Part shown: one piece after another, positions 19,401 through 32,962 of the stretch
Position numbering within the stretch: position 1 is the first letter of the stretch
How the letters are laid out: every line of letters starts with the position of its first letter
From: Silene conica
Taxonomy: Eukaryota > Streptophyta > Magnoliopsida > Caryophyllales > Caryophyllaceae
Direction of reading: 5' to 3'
Length of the DNA stretch: 64,000 nt
Assembly (NCBI GenBank): GCA_029255685.2
Contig: CM055314.2
Location: 1,878,399 to 1,942,398 of the forward strand
The notes under the pieces: model-generated
Database searches by the model: none
What the model was told of the DNA's origin: nothing
The model's input: the letters and a program-made list of their open reading frames with translations, nothing else
Position numbers and translations under genes: made by a program

Positions 19401-22400
19401 TCTAAACCAGAATGGAATTTCTTGCAGTTCTGTGAAACTCTGATCCAATTGGGGCCATTCTATATAAAGGCAAGTATTCTCTACTGTTCTTATTGTTGCA
19501 TCGCATGCATGGAAACTGTTTTTTCTAACGGGTATAACAGCTTCAGTTATTTTTTCACCCTTAAGCTGCTGCTGCTGCTGTTATAACTTGACATAGTAAA
19601 CAGAGAATTAAAGTAAGAAAATTGATATTTCATTGATGATAAATTGCAGTACACTTAACCTAAGCTGCCCTTAGTCTCATTTTGATGCGTATCACGATCA
19701 TCTTGAATTGGTTCCTCCACGAGAACAACTTCCACTAATTAAACATCTCTAGAAGCTTAAACCCAAGCTTCACTGTTGCTGTTGTTGAACCTCTAGTGAT
19801 CCTAAATTTATGTTGTTGCTGTTATAGGTCGACTTATGTTCATACCCGTTTATTAACTGTGTGTGAAAATATCCAGAGTGGAGGAGACATTTACTGAGGT
19901 GTGATTCTGAGTTTTTGAGATAAGTGAAAACCATTGGTGGACTTAGTAACCAATATACGCTTGTTATTTAATCTCACATATTGAAAATTAATTGTCCAAG
20001 ATGTCATTTCTGGCAGCCTGGACATTATCCGAGTCTCAAGGGGTGGTTTGGTTCATTATGGTGGAATGGAATGGATTGTAGTTTTTTACGTGGGAGGTAT
20101 GGATTTAGATACCCATACCACTTGTCCACTTCATAATGGTTTGGTGGTAATCTCTTTTACATAGAAGGGAATGGAGTTGGAAACTTGGGTATAGAGTAGG
20201 GAATGAGATATATTTAAGTCCATTTCAAAATCACCCAACCAAACACTAAATGGACTCGATCCATTCCATCCGAAACACTTAACCAAACACCCCCTAAATG
20301 ATACGCTTCTCTAGAAGTTCAAGCTTTGGAGCCCTTAAGAGGAGTTTCAGGCTGTCGGCACAGTGATACTTGGCATGGCTTATTAGTGGATTGAACTTTT
20401 TGTTCATTACAATTATAAAGCAAAGTTTCTTTTTTTGGCGCTCTCTTGAACAAACACTAAGTTAATGAATTTACCTCTGGTGCGTCTAAACTACTCAATG
20501 AGTCAATGTGTTTTGACGACTGGGCACTTAAAGTTTTCAATTATGTTCGTTTTAGGGTAATGTACCTTTCGTTTCACTGCCTAGCTAGATGCAGGGTGTT
20601 AGGAGCTCCTGTTACATGGTTTACCACTTCTTCCACATGTCAGTGTCCCGCATTGACAAAATGAGGAGGGAGTTCACTACTTTATAAACCAAGGGGCTAC
20701 TTCACCTATCACCAACTGATTTTAGGATGGAAACTTATTGGGATTATGAAGTGGTGAAGTGGGCTCTTTCTCATCCTTATGGGGGTGTCCAGACCTGTTT
20801 TCATGGTTTAAGGTAGAGAAATTTGCTGAGGATTTGTGAAATATATGCATGTTAGAGGTTTTAAACTTGTATCTAGGTTGTAAGTTTGATTGTTTCTTTG
20901 TATCCACAGCTTGGTCAGGCGCTGAGCACAAGGCCAGATATTTTACCGACGATATACTGCCAAGAACTTTCTAAATTACAGGTTTAAGTTCTCACTATTT
21001 CTGTGATTCTTTTTAGGGTAATTTTCAATGATTTTTCAGTAGTCATACTGACATTTCCATCATTCTGGGACTCGGCTTGCATTAATTTGTGTCTTCATAT
21101 ACTTAGGACCAAATACCTCCTTTTCCAACTTCTGTCGCAATGAGATCTATAGAATCCCAGCTAGGTGGTCCTGTGTCAGAAATCTTTGCCGACATGAGCA
21201 AAGAGCCCATTGCCGCAGCCTCTCTGGGGCAGGTTTATAAAGGTTTGAAGGCTCCTGATGATTGGCTTGATAGTTGTATTTATTTTCTAACTGCCGAATG
21301 GAGGCTTGTGGATCATGTTCTTATTATTTGTAACCTGTGTATCTTGGAGGGTTTTAATTTTTAAATATTTCCTTCAAGTGGTGCAGCTCATTTGCATTCA
21401 GGAGAGCTGGTAGCTGTGAAGGTGCAGAGGCCTGGTATGTCTTTGTCGTTGACCCTTGATGCGTTACTATTTCACATGATAGGTGGCCAGTTGAAACGTT
21501 TTGCGAAGGCTCGCAAGGATCTCTTAGTTGCAGTCAATGAGATGGTGAGATGTCTATTTCTTAATATGAAAAGGCATCTATCTGTTTATGCAATCATAAA
21601 GGATTCTTTGAAATAAATTAAATCTTGTCATAGGAAATGGGGTTCATACTTCATATTTGGATACTTCGCTTTCATGCCTTATCCGGAGAAGTAATGAATA
21701 ATCACGGATCCGTCTTTTGTTTTGGCTAGTGGCTATTTGGGGGTTTTATGTGTCTGCTATGTTACTTTTGGACGTGTTGAGTAGAGGGATATGTAATGTT
21801 GGACATCTTGTGCTGTGATCATTGGCCACTAATGGTTCTTGTGGCTGGACATAAACTGTAAGGCATTCCAAAACATTGAGAGCCATGACAATATGGAGCT
21901 GTGTTCTCTACTAGCATTGGTGATTCGCTTCGTGATTGGGCGACATATGTATTAGGGCCACTTTACAATGTTGAAAAAAAGCAACAAAAAACATGAATTA
22001 ACGGTATCAGGCATTTTTTATCGACAAATGGATACATATTTTTTTCAGGAGTAATGCTAAACTTAGCTATCGACAATGGTGCTTTTTGTTACGAATTTCA
22101 TGAAGGACGGTCGTTGAAAAAATCGTGCCCTTGATATCATTCATAATATTATCAAAAAATGGCTATAATCGTGTCTATATATTTAACATCAAACTCTAGC
22201 TATATATCAACTATCAACCTCGTTAAAGTTAATTTAACACTTTAATAATGATGCTCCTCTCTCAAAATATTTCTGACCCCTCTCCTCTCATGAACACCAC
22301 CAAGTTACTAAAGGCGCCACCTTCTAAACATCAGATATTGAAGACTTTGAATTTCTTTTCTCACTCGTAACAATATTTGATAATAAAGAATTAAGGATTG

Positions 22401-25400
22401 ATGCCTGAACATTGGTTTCCCATAATTGCTTTTGAAACTAGTTTTCTTTGCAGCATTATATATTATCCAGATTGGAGGGAGGGATGTGTTGTTTACTAAA
22501 TAGTACTTTTTGTGGGCAATCTTGCTGACCCTAATAAGAGTCGTTTTGTTGCCTGGATAGGTTAGACACATGTTTGAAGAGATAGATTACATCTTAGAAG
22601 GAGAAAACGCAGAGCGTTTTGCTTCTTTGTATGGCTCATACTCTGGTAAGTCCAAAAATTTCACTACTATTCTCTTTGGTCCAATGTTCTCTGGCACACT
22701 TTTCATAGGTTTTTATTCGTTCTATGGAGTTCGGGTTTTCTTATGATTCAAGTTTAGCAGTGTTCAAGTTAATGTCAATGCTTGCATTTCAGTTTAGTGT
22801 AGTGTATTGAAATCATATAACTCCGTCATCGTGTTTTAGTAGTTATATAGGATAGAGATGAATCAGCTCAGTTCAACATTTTCTTACTTTTAGGTGAATA
22901 CAGATAACTTTTTGGCCATTTCTCTGATTTTCATTCTTATTTTTATTTGATAAGGGGTGGATGTGATGTTTTGAGTGAAAATAAGAATGGCGTATTGCCA
23001 GTTAAAATTTTTGAACTTTAGAATGGTGTTCCTCAGGGGGCTGTTCGGCACTTGACAACGTGAGAATCTTTTTTTGCTGAGCTTTTTTTCCCTTTGCTTT
23101 GATGGGAGGAGGTGGTAAACAATTCCCATTGTTTGTAAGCAAATTGGAATGGAGGGATCAATTTTCTCTTCTAAAAGACTAATTGAATCCTGTCAGCACA
23201 GAAAATATTTGGAAGGAAAATGACATCGTCCCTCCACTTCCCGTTTCATTCCCCTCCAACCCTCTCCCTTCCCTCCTTAAAATTCTCTGTTTTAGAGAAT
23301 ATTTTCACTAGGGTTTACTGAGAAACAAAGGATAAACTTCTCTTCATCAAGTCGTGTTGTTTGTAGCTTGAGGAGGAGGCATGGTTTTTCTCTCTTTATG
23401 GCATATGTTTTTTGTCTGACTTGAGATACTGAAGCATGGATGACAGCACCATAACTACTATTGGCTTCTTTGTAGTGTGGTTATGGAGCAAAGATCCAAT
23501 GGAATTTGTGGAAGAGTTTCCTCTTATTTTGAACCTAAACTTTCATTCTTTGAGGATATGTATAGTTGGTGTCAAGTCTTGCGTGTGGAATGGTGCTTAT
23601 TTTTCTCAGCTTTTAAAGATAATTGCTTCATGGTATCGTTGAGGCTTGTTACCTTGTGTCTGGCTTCTTTTATTAACTGGTGCTCTTCTATCAATATCCA
23701 AAGGAAATACAAAATTTGAACGGGTTACCGGATGCTAGGTAGTAGGTACTACAATGTCATGTCGTCTGAGGCAATGTTTCTAGTGAAATACTTAAAATTA
23801 CCTATTCAGCTATTCAATTTATGCACATGAGATCATTGAGCGAATTATCTTTTATTCACTTTTTATGTGCACAAGTGCATTACATAAAGGGTATTGTGCT
23901 GACTGCCCTTGTCCTTGCTTGTGAGCTGTGACCTGCTGTTCAATACTATTTTCTTGTGTAAAGTTTTTATTGATCTGGATTCTAGAAGGCGTAGATCACG
24001 AGAGAAACAATAATCAGGCCACGGATAGGGATTATCCGACACACAAAGGGCATGGCCTTATTAGAGTTCCCAAGATATATTGGAAGTACACTAGAAAAGC
24101 AGTGCTTACGATGGAATGGATCAATGGAATCAAGCTCACAGATGAGAAGAAACTGGCAAAGGTCCAGTTGAATCGCAAAGAGCTAGTTGATCAGGTATTT
24201 GCCAGATTAGAGGCTTGATTAGTTGTAATTCATGTTTATAGTGTTTCTCTTGGCAGTCAACCACAGTCTGCAAGATGGGACTGAAAATTGTTCTTTATAG
24301 ATCTTTGAAAGAAGAAAACAAGTTATAATAGCTTCGGCTTTTGTTTGTTAACTGAGTGGAGCGCTACTCTTGATATTTCAAAAGCCTATAACAAGCTTTT
24401 CTGTTTTTTGCCCTCTTTTTTCTTGTCTCTTTTTGTGTTGATTGATGTACACATGCTTGGCATGTTCAACACTCAACAAGCTCTACTGCTTCCAGGAGCC
24501 GGCGTAATCGTTGTGCGAAACTCAGAAAATATTACTGCCTAATGATAAGCTGACTTTGGGTTGTCATGAGATCATCTGCTAGATTGTGATAGTTTGTATA
24601 TTAACTGCACTTCAGAGAACCACAACCATTCTCCAGCTGCTCTGAAGAGGCTCTTGATTAAACCTGCAGAGGTTTAGATGAATGTGGCCCTACTGCAGTT
24701 ATAATAGAGAGGCCTGTTTTGGTAGACTCGTGATGATGAGGGCGGTGCATCTTTTGTTTCTCAATGAATGAAAGCTTGACGGTTTCCTGAGCTACTTCTT
24801 TTTAAAATATAAAAATAGTACTCCCTCCTATTCACTCATTTCTTCCCTCTTTCCTTATTCTCTTTATTGAGGTTTTCTTCCCTCTTTCCCTTTTTGGAAT
24901 CTTTTTTAGTTGTATAATGAACTAGTGGTCCTTGTTTATTTTTGTATTTTACACCAATTGCCACTCATTAACCCAACCTCATTGGTCCCACTCATTTTTC
25001 TCCCCAATTTCCTTTGTCAGCGTGGTACCTTTATTCATTTTTTCTTCCATTCATTAATTCTTATGCACAAAAGAAAAGGTAAGAAATGAGTGAATAGGAG
25101 GGAGTACTAATGAATCAGTAGAAATACAAGGGATTAGGATAATGCATCCTCGTAAGAGCACAACGTTGGTTGGTGTGAGTGGTAAGGGCTCTCACAAGTG
25201 GTCGGGGGTTTGATTTCCAGCTCTTGCGAATGAAAATACCAAACTTGGGAGAAAATAAGACTTAGTAAGTTTGTAAATGGTTCATTATCTTGAAGGACAA
25301 AAGCAAATCTACCCTCTGACCTGAAAGTGTTGCACTTGTATCATGTACATTGAGCAATGTTGCTGTGACAAAATATCATTTCATGAGCCACTTTATCTGC

Positions 25401-28400
25401 TCTCTCATTTCTTAATGTCAAAGAATTGCAAGTCGTTTGCTACTTCAAGCTTGCATTTGCTATTGGCTGTAAATATTGTATTCATCAGAAAGGCAGCTTA
25501 AATGTATTGTTTTTTAATTTAGCTCCCTTTTCTACTCAGGGGTTGTACTGCTCTTTGAGGCAATTGCTTGAGGTGGGTTTCTTCCACGCTGACCCTCATC
25601 CTGGAAATCTTGTCGCTACAGATGATGGATCTCTCGCATATTTTGACTTTGGAATGATGGGAGACATACCGCGTCACTATCGAGTTGGTCTCATTCAAGT
25701 GGTATGATACAGTGAACTTACTCTGGGAGTGCTTGGGTGTTATTAAATATTTCTGAGGACATTTTACAAAATGCTTTTCGAGATCTAAAGCTGAACAAAA
25801 CTTTGCGAGTCCCCTCTCTGCTATCACCCAAAATGTAAAGGGGGATATTTATTCAGCTGATGCTTTCGAAGCTAAGGCCTATACAAGAGGCATGATTATA
25901 TGCAAAACTAAATTTACGTTAACCGCCGTCCTTATGTCACAAAAAATGCACATTTATGATTCTTATTTGTACTGTGATTGTGAGCGCGAGGTGTATAGTC
26001 TTAAGTTTCTTTGTAAGACTGACTACTTTAGCACTTTGTCTTCCAGATATCAATTAGATTGAAATTAGCGTTAACGATGGAGTAGGGCGGTGAGGGATAG
26101 GGGATCTGGCAGCTACGAGAAACTCTAATGTTTCCTTCTCAAAGAAAAAATTATTTATAGGTGCATTGCGTATACTGATTGGTTCATACTACTCAAGTGA
26201 TCGACTTGAAAATTCTTATTCTCATTTCCATGACTAGATAGCGATACAAGTACGGAAGATAATCAACTGTTTCTATGTTCAGCAATATAGTAGTTGAAGA
26301 GGGGGTGAATATTGAGACGTTTGCTAGAATCATAAACAGCTCAAATGTGCTTGGAAATAAGCTCACACAAGATACATGTGGTTACCACTGCTGTCGCAAA
26401 CTATTCTAGATATTGGGTTGTGGACTGTAAGAAGGTTGCTCACTTACTCCCAAACACAAAAGTTTAGAAAAATCGTTGAAGTTTCTTTTCCGGGTATCAA
26501 ACATAGAAATTTGTCTTGCTGCGAAGTTTAGCTGCTGGCATCTGTTATTTCATTCAATTCTTTTTACTTATTCACCCTGTCCATAGTGTGATTTACGATG
26601 ATTATACTGAGTATTTCTCATTTTTTTTCCATATTGCAGCTTGTGCACTTTGTTAACCGTGATGCACTGGGTTTGGCAAATGATTTTCTGTCCTTGGGAT
26701 TCCTCCCTGAAGGCGTGGATATAATACTGGTTTCTGATGCATTGCAAACATCTTTTGGTGATGGAACCAGGCAATCTCGAGATTTCCAGGTAATTCTTTT
26801 GGTATTATTCAGGGTTACAGATATGTAATACAAATTTGCAATATGCTGAATTTTGTATCCAATTCGGTGGGGTGTAGTGCAATGAATCCTTGCATTTAAA
26901 AACGAAATCAGCGACCAGAAAGGTGCATATCAAGTTATCAAGTATCCATACTGAGATGTTTAAGAAAGGACTTGCTTCTCCATATTACATTCCTTTTTTG
27001 GAAATTTATTTTTCATCGCCGCGTCTCTTTCTGCGCCTTTTACTATGTTTTTTTTGTCTTAAAGTCACCAACTTGTTCAGATAGTACCCATATGATTACC
27101 AAACATGCGTTTACCAACATTAATTTTACTTAATTAAATGTTCTACTTATTACTTGAGAAAAAAGATACTCGCTCCGTTTATTGAACAAGTCCCATTGGC
27201 CCACTTTTCTGCGTATCTTTCAACCAATAAATAGTTCAAATTAACAACATAACCATCACCCAACGTTTCTCTCTCTCCAACCCGGCTTGCACCGTTCATT
27301 GACCCATGTCCCAAACTACCTCACTGAACTCCTAGACTACGCCGCATTGCCGACCTCCACCTTTGCCACCCCTTTCTCTACGTCTTTCCGCTGCCCAACC
27401 CCTCATTTGACTCCGTTTACCTTCTCTATCCTCCAACCTCTTTATAAGATTTTTGAAAATTTCGATTTTGGTATGCTGATTTACAAACCAAACAACCATT
27501 TTTTGTTTGCAATAACCAACTTCTTACTAGTACTTGTCGATAAATCTCATCTAAAGAAATTTTGGTTGCACGAAAAAATTCATGGGGCAAGTCTGGTGGT
27601 AATGGTAGTGGTTATAGTGGGGTTAGTAGTCTTAGAGCATCTCCAATGGTTTGCTTTAGGGGACTTGCTAGCAATTTTATAAAAATTGTAAGCACTAAGC
27701 AACTAGCTTACCATTGTAGTATGGAATAATTGATGTTGCTTATGAGCATGGTAGCTCTACCAAGCATGTAGCTTGGTTTAAAAAAAATAAAAATAAAATA
27801 AAAAATAAAGCTTTTCATTGGAGGGAGAATTTATGGTGGGACCGATAGAACTAGAAAGTGTTGTAGCTTGCCATTGGAGCGGTGTGTAATCGAAGAGCAA
27901 AATAGCTTAAAAAACCGAATCGGCAAACCAAGCTACAATGTGTTGTAGTTGTTCATTGGAGATGCTCTTATTGAGTTTGCCTTTTTCCTGACGCAATTAC
28001 CCACTTGCAATTTCTATGTTTTAATATGGGTTCTTAGTTTTTAAAAGTGCACCTTGAGTGCATGTAAGCGCAAAACTAACCAAAACGTGTGCCCTTTTGC
28101 ATACAACATAGCTAATGATGATCTCTAGTTTGCATTTTCCCTCTTTTTTTTTTTAATTTTTTTAATTTTTTTTCCTTCTTTGAGGTCTTTTTATTATGCC
28201 TTTCCCTTTTGCTCCATTATACATTTATACTTAGTTTTTATGCCTTCACGTGTTAACTCTCTTTGAAATCCTGAAACTGTATCATTGCACAAAGGTATTA
28301 TAAAAAGACGAACTTATCTGTATTTTACAGTGTGCCGTATGTGCACGAGCCATGTGTTTTGTCCTGTTGCGCCTTGTCGGAACAGGCCCTCATGGTCTTG

Positions 28401-31400
28401 GTTCACCTTATGCCTTTTAGTACTGAAGTATTGGTTGTCTTTAAAAGTGAGTAAAAGAGGATCGAAAGCAAAAAAGAGAATGGAGGGACTCAATGAGAAA
28501 GAGTCTATTTAATGCTACTCTAAAAACAATAGAAAGCAGGGAAAATATTGTAGCAAAGATCTTCATGTATATTGTTGTTATTGTAACGCTGTTGCAAGGG
28601 ATTTCACTGTTCTGCAGTGCCTAGCAAAGAATGTTCTTGTACTGTTGTTATTGCTTGGGTAATACTGTTGCGACTTGCAAGTGACTTCACTATTCTGCAG
28701 TGCCTGTATTTGATTCCAGTATGTTTTGATGTTCCCTTCTCCTACCCTGCATTTTGTAACGTCGAGAGTTTAGAGGCCACTACCATGGGAAGTCCATCTG
28801 TAATAATAATGACACCATTACCCCATTGCCCACTGCAGTGCCTTAATAGCTCCTTGCTTGTTAGCAAATTGCGGGGTAGGGAAAGTCGCATGCATGCAGC
28901 CTTACCTTTGTGTTAGCAACACAAAGAGGCTGTTTCCGAATGATCCAAGATGAAAACTGCGTTGAGAACTACATGGAAGAACTACTTATTCACATAGAAA
29001 GAAGTGTAGCCACTTTAGTGAGCCATTTTGCTTGTTCCATCATAATCCCAAAGATGACGAGTATTTTGCTCCATTGGAAATAATGTAAATTATTCTACTT
29101 TGTATAGCTAAGCTCTCTAGAGAACTATTGGGGGCCATATGAGTCTACTGATATTTTCCACTCCTGTTTCTGTTGCTTCTAGTCTCTGATGCATTGAAGT
29201 TCTTTTTCTGAGTCTCTGATGGACGGGGTTCCGTTTGTTAATTTTTGCTTTCTAGTATCTGATGGATTGAAGTTCCTTTTGTTAGTCTCTCATGGACGGA
29301 GTTCCATTTGTTAATTTTTGCTTTCTGTAATGGATAACAGAGTATACTGAACCAGCTGTATGATGTGATGTATGAATTTAATTTCTCCCTGCCTCCTGAT
29401 TATGCTTTGGTGATAAGAGCATTGGGATCATTGGAAGGAACGGCTAAAGCCTTGGACCCAGATTTCAAAGTGGTTGAAAGTGCATATCCATTTGTTATTG
29501 GGAGGCTTTTGGCAGACCCAAGTCCTGATATGAGGAAAATTTTGAGAGAACTGCTCATTCGTAATGATGGGTCGATCAGGTGGAACCGTCTTGAGCGTTT
29601 GGTATGTAATCCGATTTTTGCATTGCTGTTCGGGTTATATTTTTATGTGTATGTTTATAAACACCCCCCCCCCCCCCCCCCCCCCGCCCCCCCCCCCCCC
29701 CCCCCTCTCTCACCCCCTCTCTCTTTGTGGAGGGATACTGGTTTTAGCATGCTGCTTTAAAGTTTAAACTTATGGATTTGTTTGTTGTTTATGATCTGTA
29801 TAATGTCTCTCCAATTGTAATACCAAGATTGTCTCTACCATTTGTATGTATGTGTGAGCACTGAGCAGTGCGCCATTGTTGAGGTTTTTATTGAGAGATT
29901 ACTTTATTTCAATTAAAGAGCATAATATGAAAGATGAAAGATAGTCATCCCAGGAATCCGGTTTGCATTTGAATTTTTAATGCTCTGCACATCATTTCTG
30001 AACTGTCCTTAATATCAGTTTTAAACACTTCTAACTTATTTCTGCACTTGACGTCTTCCTATATTTTCTCTCTGTGTTCAAATCTTGACGATGCGGCCTT
30101 GTGTTTTCATTTTACTACAGATCGCAGCAATATCTGAAGAGGCTTCAGACTCAGCTGAGCCACGTCCTAATTTTGAACAAGAATCTTCGATCCCTGTGAG
30201 ATGGAAGTCTTTTGATATGAGATCTGTTGTTGCAGCTACTGAAGATCTATTCTTATTTATACTATCTGGTAAAGGTTTGAGGGTGCGTTTGCATCTCACA
30301 CGAGACATACTCAAAGCAGCGGATGCATTCCTGCAAGAGGAAGTAGTTCGCAAGTTTAATGACGACTTCTATGAGAGGAAGACATCAATGTCTGAGGTAA
30401 GTTTAGGTCATTGGCCTCTTTTTCCTTATCCTGCGATGTGATGTTGTTTACGTGTCTCTACTCCTTGCGTCTGTTAGGCATCAATTTTTTTGTGGACTTG
30501 TTAGTTGGTTTATCATGAAATGTTCAAAAGTTGATATTCTCACAGGAGTCCTGGTTTACTGGTGTACATCATTTCCTGATCTGTCATTGTAGACAGTGAT
30601 ATTTCCCCTTTTTTTCTTTCCTTCACTTCCCCTGTAATTTCTTAAGTTAAACTTCTGCCAAATGTTAATTTGCTGTAGGTTATAAGAGGAGGTAAGATAA
30701 AGGGTAAAAATGAACTAAGGGTGAGAAATTAGGCTTGTAACAGAAGCTTTTCCAGCTTTTACATCTCAAGTTACGTTTAGCATGTATATGACTCCCATTA
30801 ACTATGGAGTGACACGGAGAAAATTTCAGTTTATTTTCTTTCGGCAGTTTCAAGTATGGAATGTAAGTTGGCTCAAATAGATATATGAAAAAAATGGATT
30901 CACTGTGATGCTAGTTGTGGTTAAATGCTTGCTTACTTCACGACTACATACAGAATGAGATTTTAAGAGATACGAGCGTAATACTCATTTTGTTTGTGTC
31001 TATATTAGAACCTAGTATTTCAAAATAAACATCAATATTACACTAATTTCTGTATACTTCCTTTTCGTATGTGGGTGAGAGAGGCAAACATGCATTAAAC
31101 CAAGACACCATTATAAAGGGGGAATATTTCGTATTAGCTGTCTATTACACAGCTTATCTGACCAGCTTCAGTCTCGTGTTTAACTTTTTGGTGATCAAAT
31201 TAACCTGACCTCAGATATTTTTTTTGGCTTGGACTTATTTTTATTCCTAATTATTTTTTGGTTCTTGATTATGATCGAATAAAGCAAAAAGAGTCCCTAA
31301 ATTGCTTGCTCTTCTTTTTTAGTGTGGAGTAGAAGTCGTTCAAAGCAATTCTCGACTCAATTTTCATTTTGTATCATTCGATCTCTCTATTTACTGAGTA

Positions 31401-32962
31401 CGCTGACACATTTGTAAGGCTGCTCTCATCCGACCCCCACCCCAATCCCATGATTAACGTGAGCCCTTGAGGCACTGAGGTGGTTATCGTTGGACTTATC
31501 TAGTCTTCTTTTCATTTTCTGCGGAATAGCAAATGCCAGTCTATAATGTTGTGATAATGAATTTTGATGGGGATAACAGTTTCAAATTGCCGAAGTGTAC
31601 ATTGACATGGCGTGTTTCATTTCATCCTATACTCCCAATTCCCATGGGTTAATATTAATTATATCAGTTGTGTCAGCCGAGTATTGTCCATTGGTTAAAT
31701 GGTACGCTCTGTTGTTTGCTTCTGATATTGCAAAGTGCCCATTGAAAGTTGTCCTCTCCGTATTCAAAACACCCTCATAAGGCTCTTATGTGTATACTAA
31801 GATTACTAACATAGGGTTGATCTGTCAAGTTCAGCAACTGGCCACCTTAACCCAATGGATCCATTATTTTATCCAGCTGAAAACACAAGCATTTTTGTAT
31901 CCCAAGACAATAGTTTGAAAAATGTGAATTGCTTAAGACAGACAAGCATTACTTAAGAGAAATTTTTAGTGGACTGGATCACTGGATTAATGAAAAGAGT
32001 GGAGATGGGAACAGGGCAATTTAGTATACTGCGTTAATGAGACTGGTTTCAGCAGTGACTGGCTACATTAGTAATGTCTGTTGCTCAGGGTCCAAAATCA
32101 GAGCAAGTAATGAAAACGCTTAATTATATTGGCAGGATCAAACATGGGATTAAAAATGGAATATGTGGCAAACTTGGGACTATTCACATTTATTTTCCTA
32201 TATTTAAAAGTTTATTACAAAAGTTTTCTTTGAGCACTCACAACTATTTTTACTAAGTTAAAGTTGAGCTTACTTTCGATTTGTCTGTAAGCATATTATG
32301 TTATATTGTTTAGTTATTAGAGGTCCAATATAAGCATCTAGCCGGATCTGAACTTGTCAAAGAACCTGGCTCATTAAGTAGTCGTTTGTAAATCATTAAA
32401 GGTCACGAGTTCTGGAATTTATAAAACAAGCTGAGCTTGGTAACTTCGGGCCTAAACTGGAAATTATTGCTTGTACGTTTGATGAAACGAACTGAGGTTG
32501 ATCATGAACAAGGTAATACTGGACTTTGCAGGAATCATCTGTACCTTTATCATTAGTCTGTGCTGCGCTAGCCTGTTTGGCTCCATGTAATGAGTTTCCA
32601 ATATCTTGTTAGCCATGTATTAGAGATAGGCTGAGCAACGAATCCGTTTAGCTACTCTAAGTGTCTTCTTTACTCCAGCTAAAAAAGTCCTGAACTTTGC
32701 ATGACTTTGAATGAAACAGGAACATACAAGGAGGGTAGCGAATGGCTTTCAGTACTTGTGGCAGGCTATAAAGAAGTCACCAGAGGTATGGATTGCAATG
32801 CTGGCTCGTATGGCTGTAAAACCAGAGTTCCATAACTTTGTTCTAGAAATAGTGTCAGCCCTGATGCATCATTCGAGCCGTGAGATTCCCGAGACCTCTT
32901 GGATCTGTTTATCGAAAATACTTCAGAATATGGTACATAGCTCCAATTCTAAAGATACATGA
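16444..32962 (+). CDS. ABC1K3: ABC1/UbiB-family atypical protein kinase, organellar (ABC1K3-like)
   Basis: Fourteen exons: 16444-16501, 17973-18063, 18994-19240, 19428-19469, 20910-20981, 21107-21242, 21387-21544, 22561-22645, 23989-24194, 25540-25701, 26640-26789, 29341-29601, 30121-30396, 32720-32962. All phases agree; the product is 728 residues. Family hallmarks are present: [11 protein letters not shown] (K146), the Ala-rich loop AAAS (206-209) replacing a Gly loop, VAVK (K227), EID (275-277), catalytic HADPHPGN (D383) and DFG (401-403). The basic, Ser-rich N-terminus looks like a plastid or mitochondrial transit peptide. The long C-terminal region ([24 protein letters not shown]) resembles what I recall of Arabidopsis At1g79600. 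Members act on plastoglobule prenyl-lipid metabolism; that role is inferred here. Intron 4 uses a GC donor. The exact orthologue name is less sure than the family. Confidence 0.88.
17001..17229 (-). mobile_element. TRIM miniature LTR retrotransposon (right LTR truncated)
   Basis: Minus-orientation copy of the 72-bp-LTR family described at 46589. A complete LTR (TGATAGATGAACC...TATTCCTAATA) is followed by the internal part and a truncated second LTR ending AACCAAAACCTTA. Part of the internal tRNA-like segment is deleted, leaving GGCTGGCTCTATACCATGAT. It lies in intron 1 of the ABC1 kinase. Confidence 0.8.
17310..17572. mobile_element. Foldback element with ATTATTTCATGAGAATAATCC ends
   Basis: Both ends carry inverted copies of ATTATTTCATGAGAAT, followed by CCATCCTATGGG and CTGCAAATATCA. 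The same element sits at 38667-38934 with a clear 8-bp duplication. This copy, in ABC1 kinase intron 1, is more diverged. Confidence 0.75.
20038..20296. mobile_element. MITE with GGGGTG(T/G)TTTGGTT ends
   Basis: The left end GGGGTGGTTTGGTTCATTATGG is mirrored by CTTAACCAAACACCCCCTA at the right. The GGTGTTTGGTTAA terminus is common in plant hAT-like MITEs. No clean target duplication is visible. It lies in intron 4 of the ABC1 kinase. Confidence 0.6.
24821..25105. mobile_element. Stowaway (Tc1/Mariner) MITE
   Basis: The ends CTCCCTCCTATTCACTCATTT and AAATGAGTGAATAGGAGGGAG are perfect inverted repeats. The element is flanked by TA on both sides (24819-24820, 25106-25107), the Mariner target. 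It is 285 bp with no coding sequence, in intron 9 of the ABC1 kinase. Confidence 0.9.
25160..25270 (+). mobile_element. SINE-like segment with degenerate tRNA promoter boxes
   Basis: TTGGTTGGTGTGAGTGGTAAGGGCTC resembles a pol III A box region. About 35 bases later GGTCGGGGGTTTGATTTCC resembles a B box (compare GGTTCGANTCC). A Lys-tRNA-like short retroelement is the simplest reading. There is no second copy in the window, and the ends are unclear. Confidence 0.4.
27635..27967. mobile_element. PIF/Harbinger (Tourist-like) MITE
   Basis: The ends GAGCATCTCCAATG and CATTGGAGATGCTC are inverted repeats, flanked by TTA on each side (27632-27634, 27968-27970), the Harbinger target. Subterminal repeats GTAGCTTG and GCTTGCCATTGGAG are present. 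It lies in intron 11 of the ABC1 kinase. Confidence 0.85.
29664..29705. repeat. Poly-C tract with one G
   Basis: A run of about 41 C interrupted once by G at 29686, followed by a CT-rich stretch. It lies in intron 12 of the ABC1 kinase, 62 bp downstream of exon 12. The exact length is likely variable or uncertain in sequencing. It could form i-motif/G-quadruplex structures. Confidence 0.85.

Noticed and set aside
29365-29767. Poly-proline protein from the poly-C tract
   Set aside because: The frame runs out of ABC1 kinase exon 12 through its GTATGT donor into the intron homopolymer.
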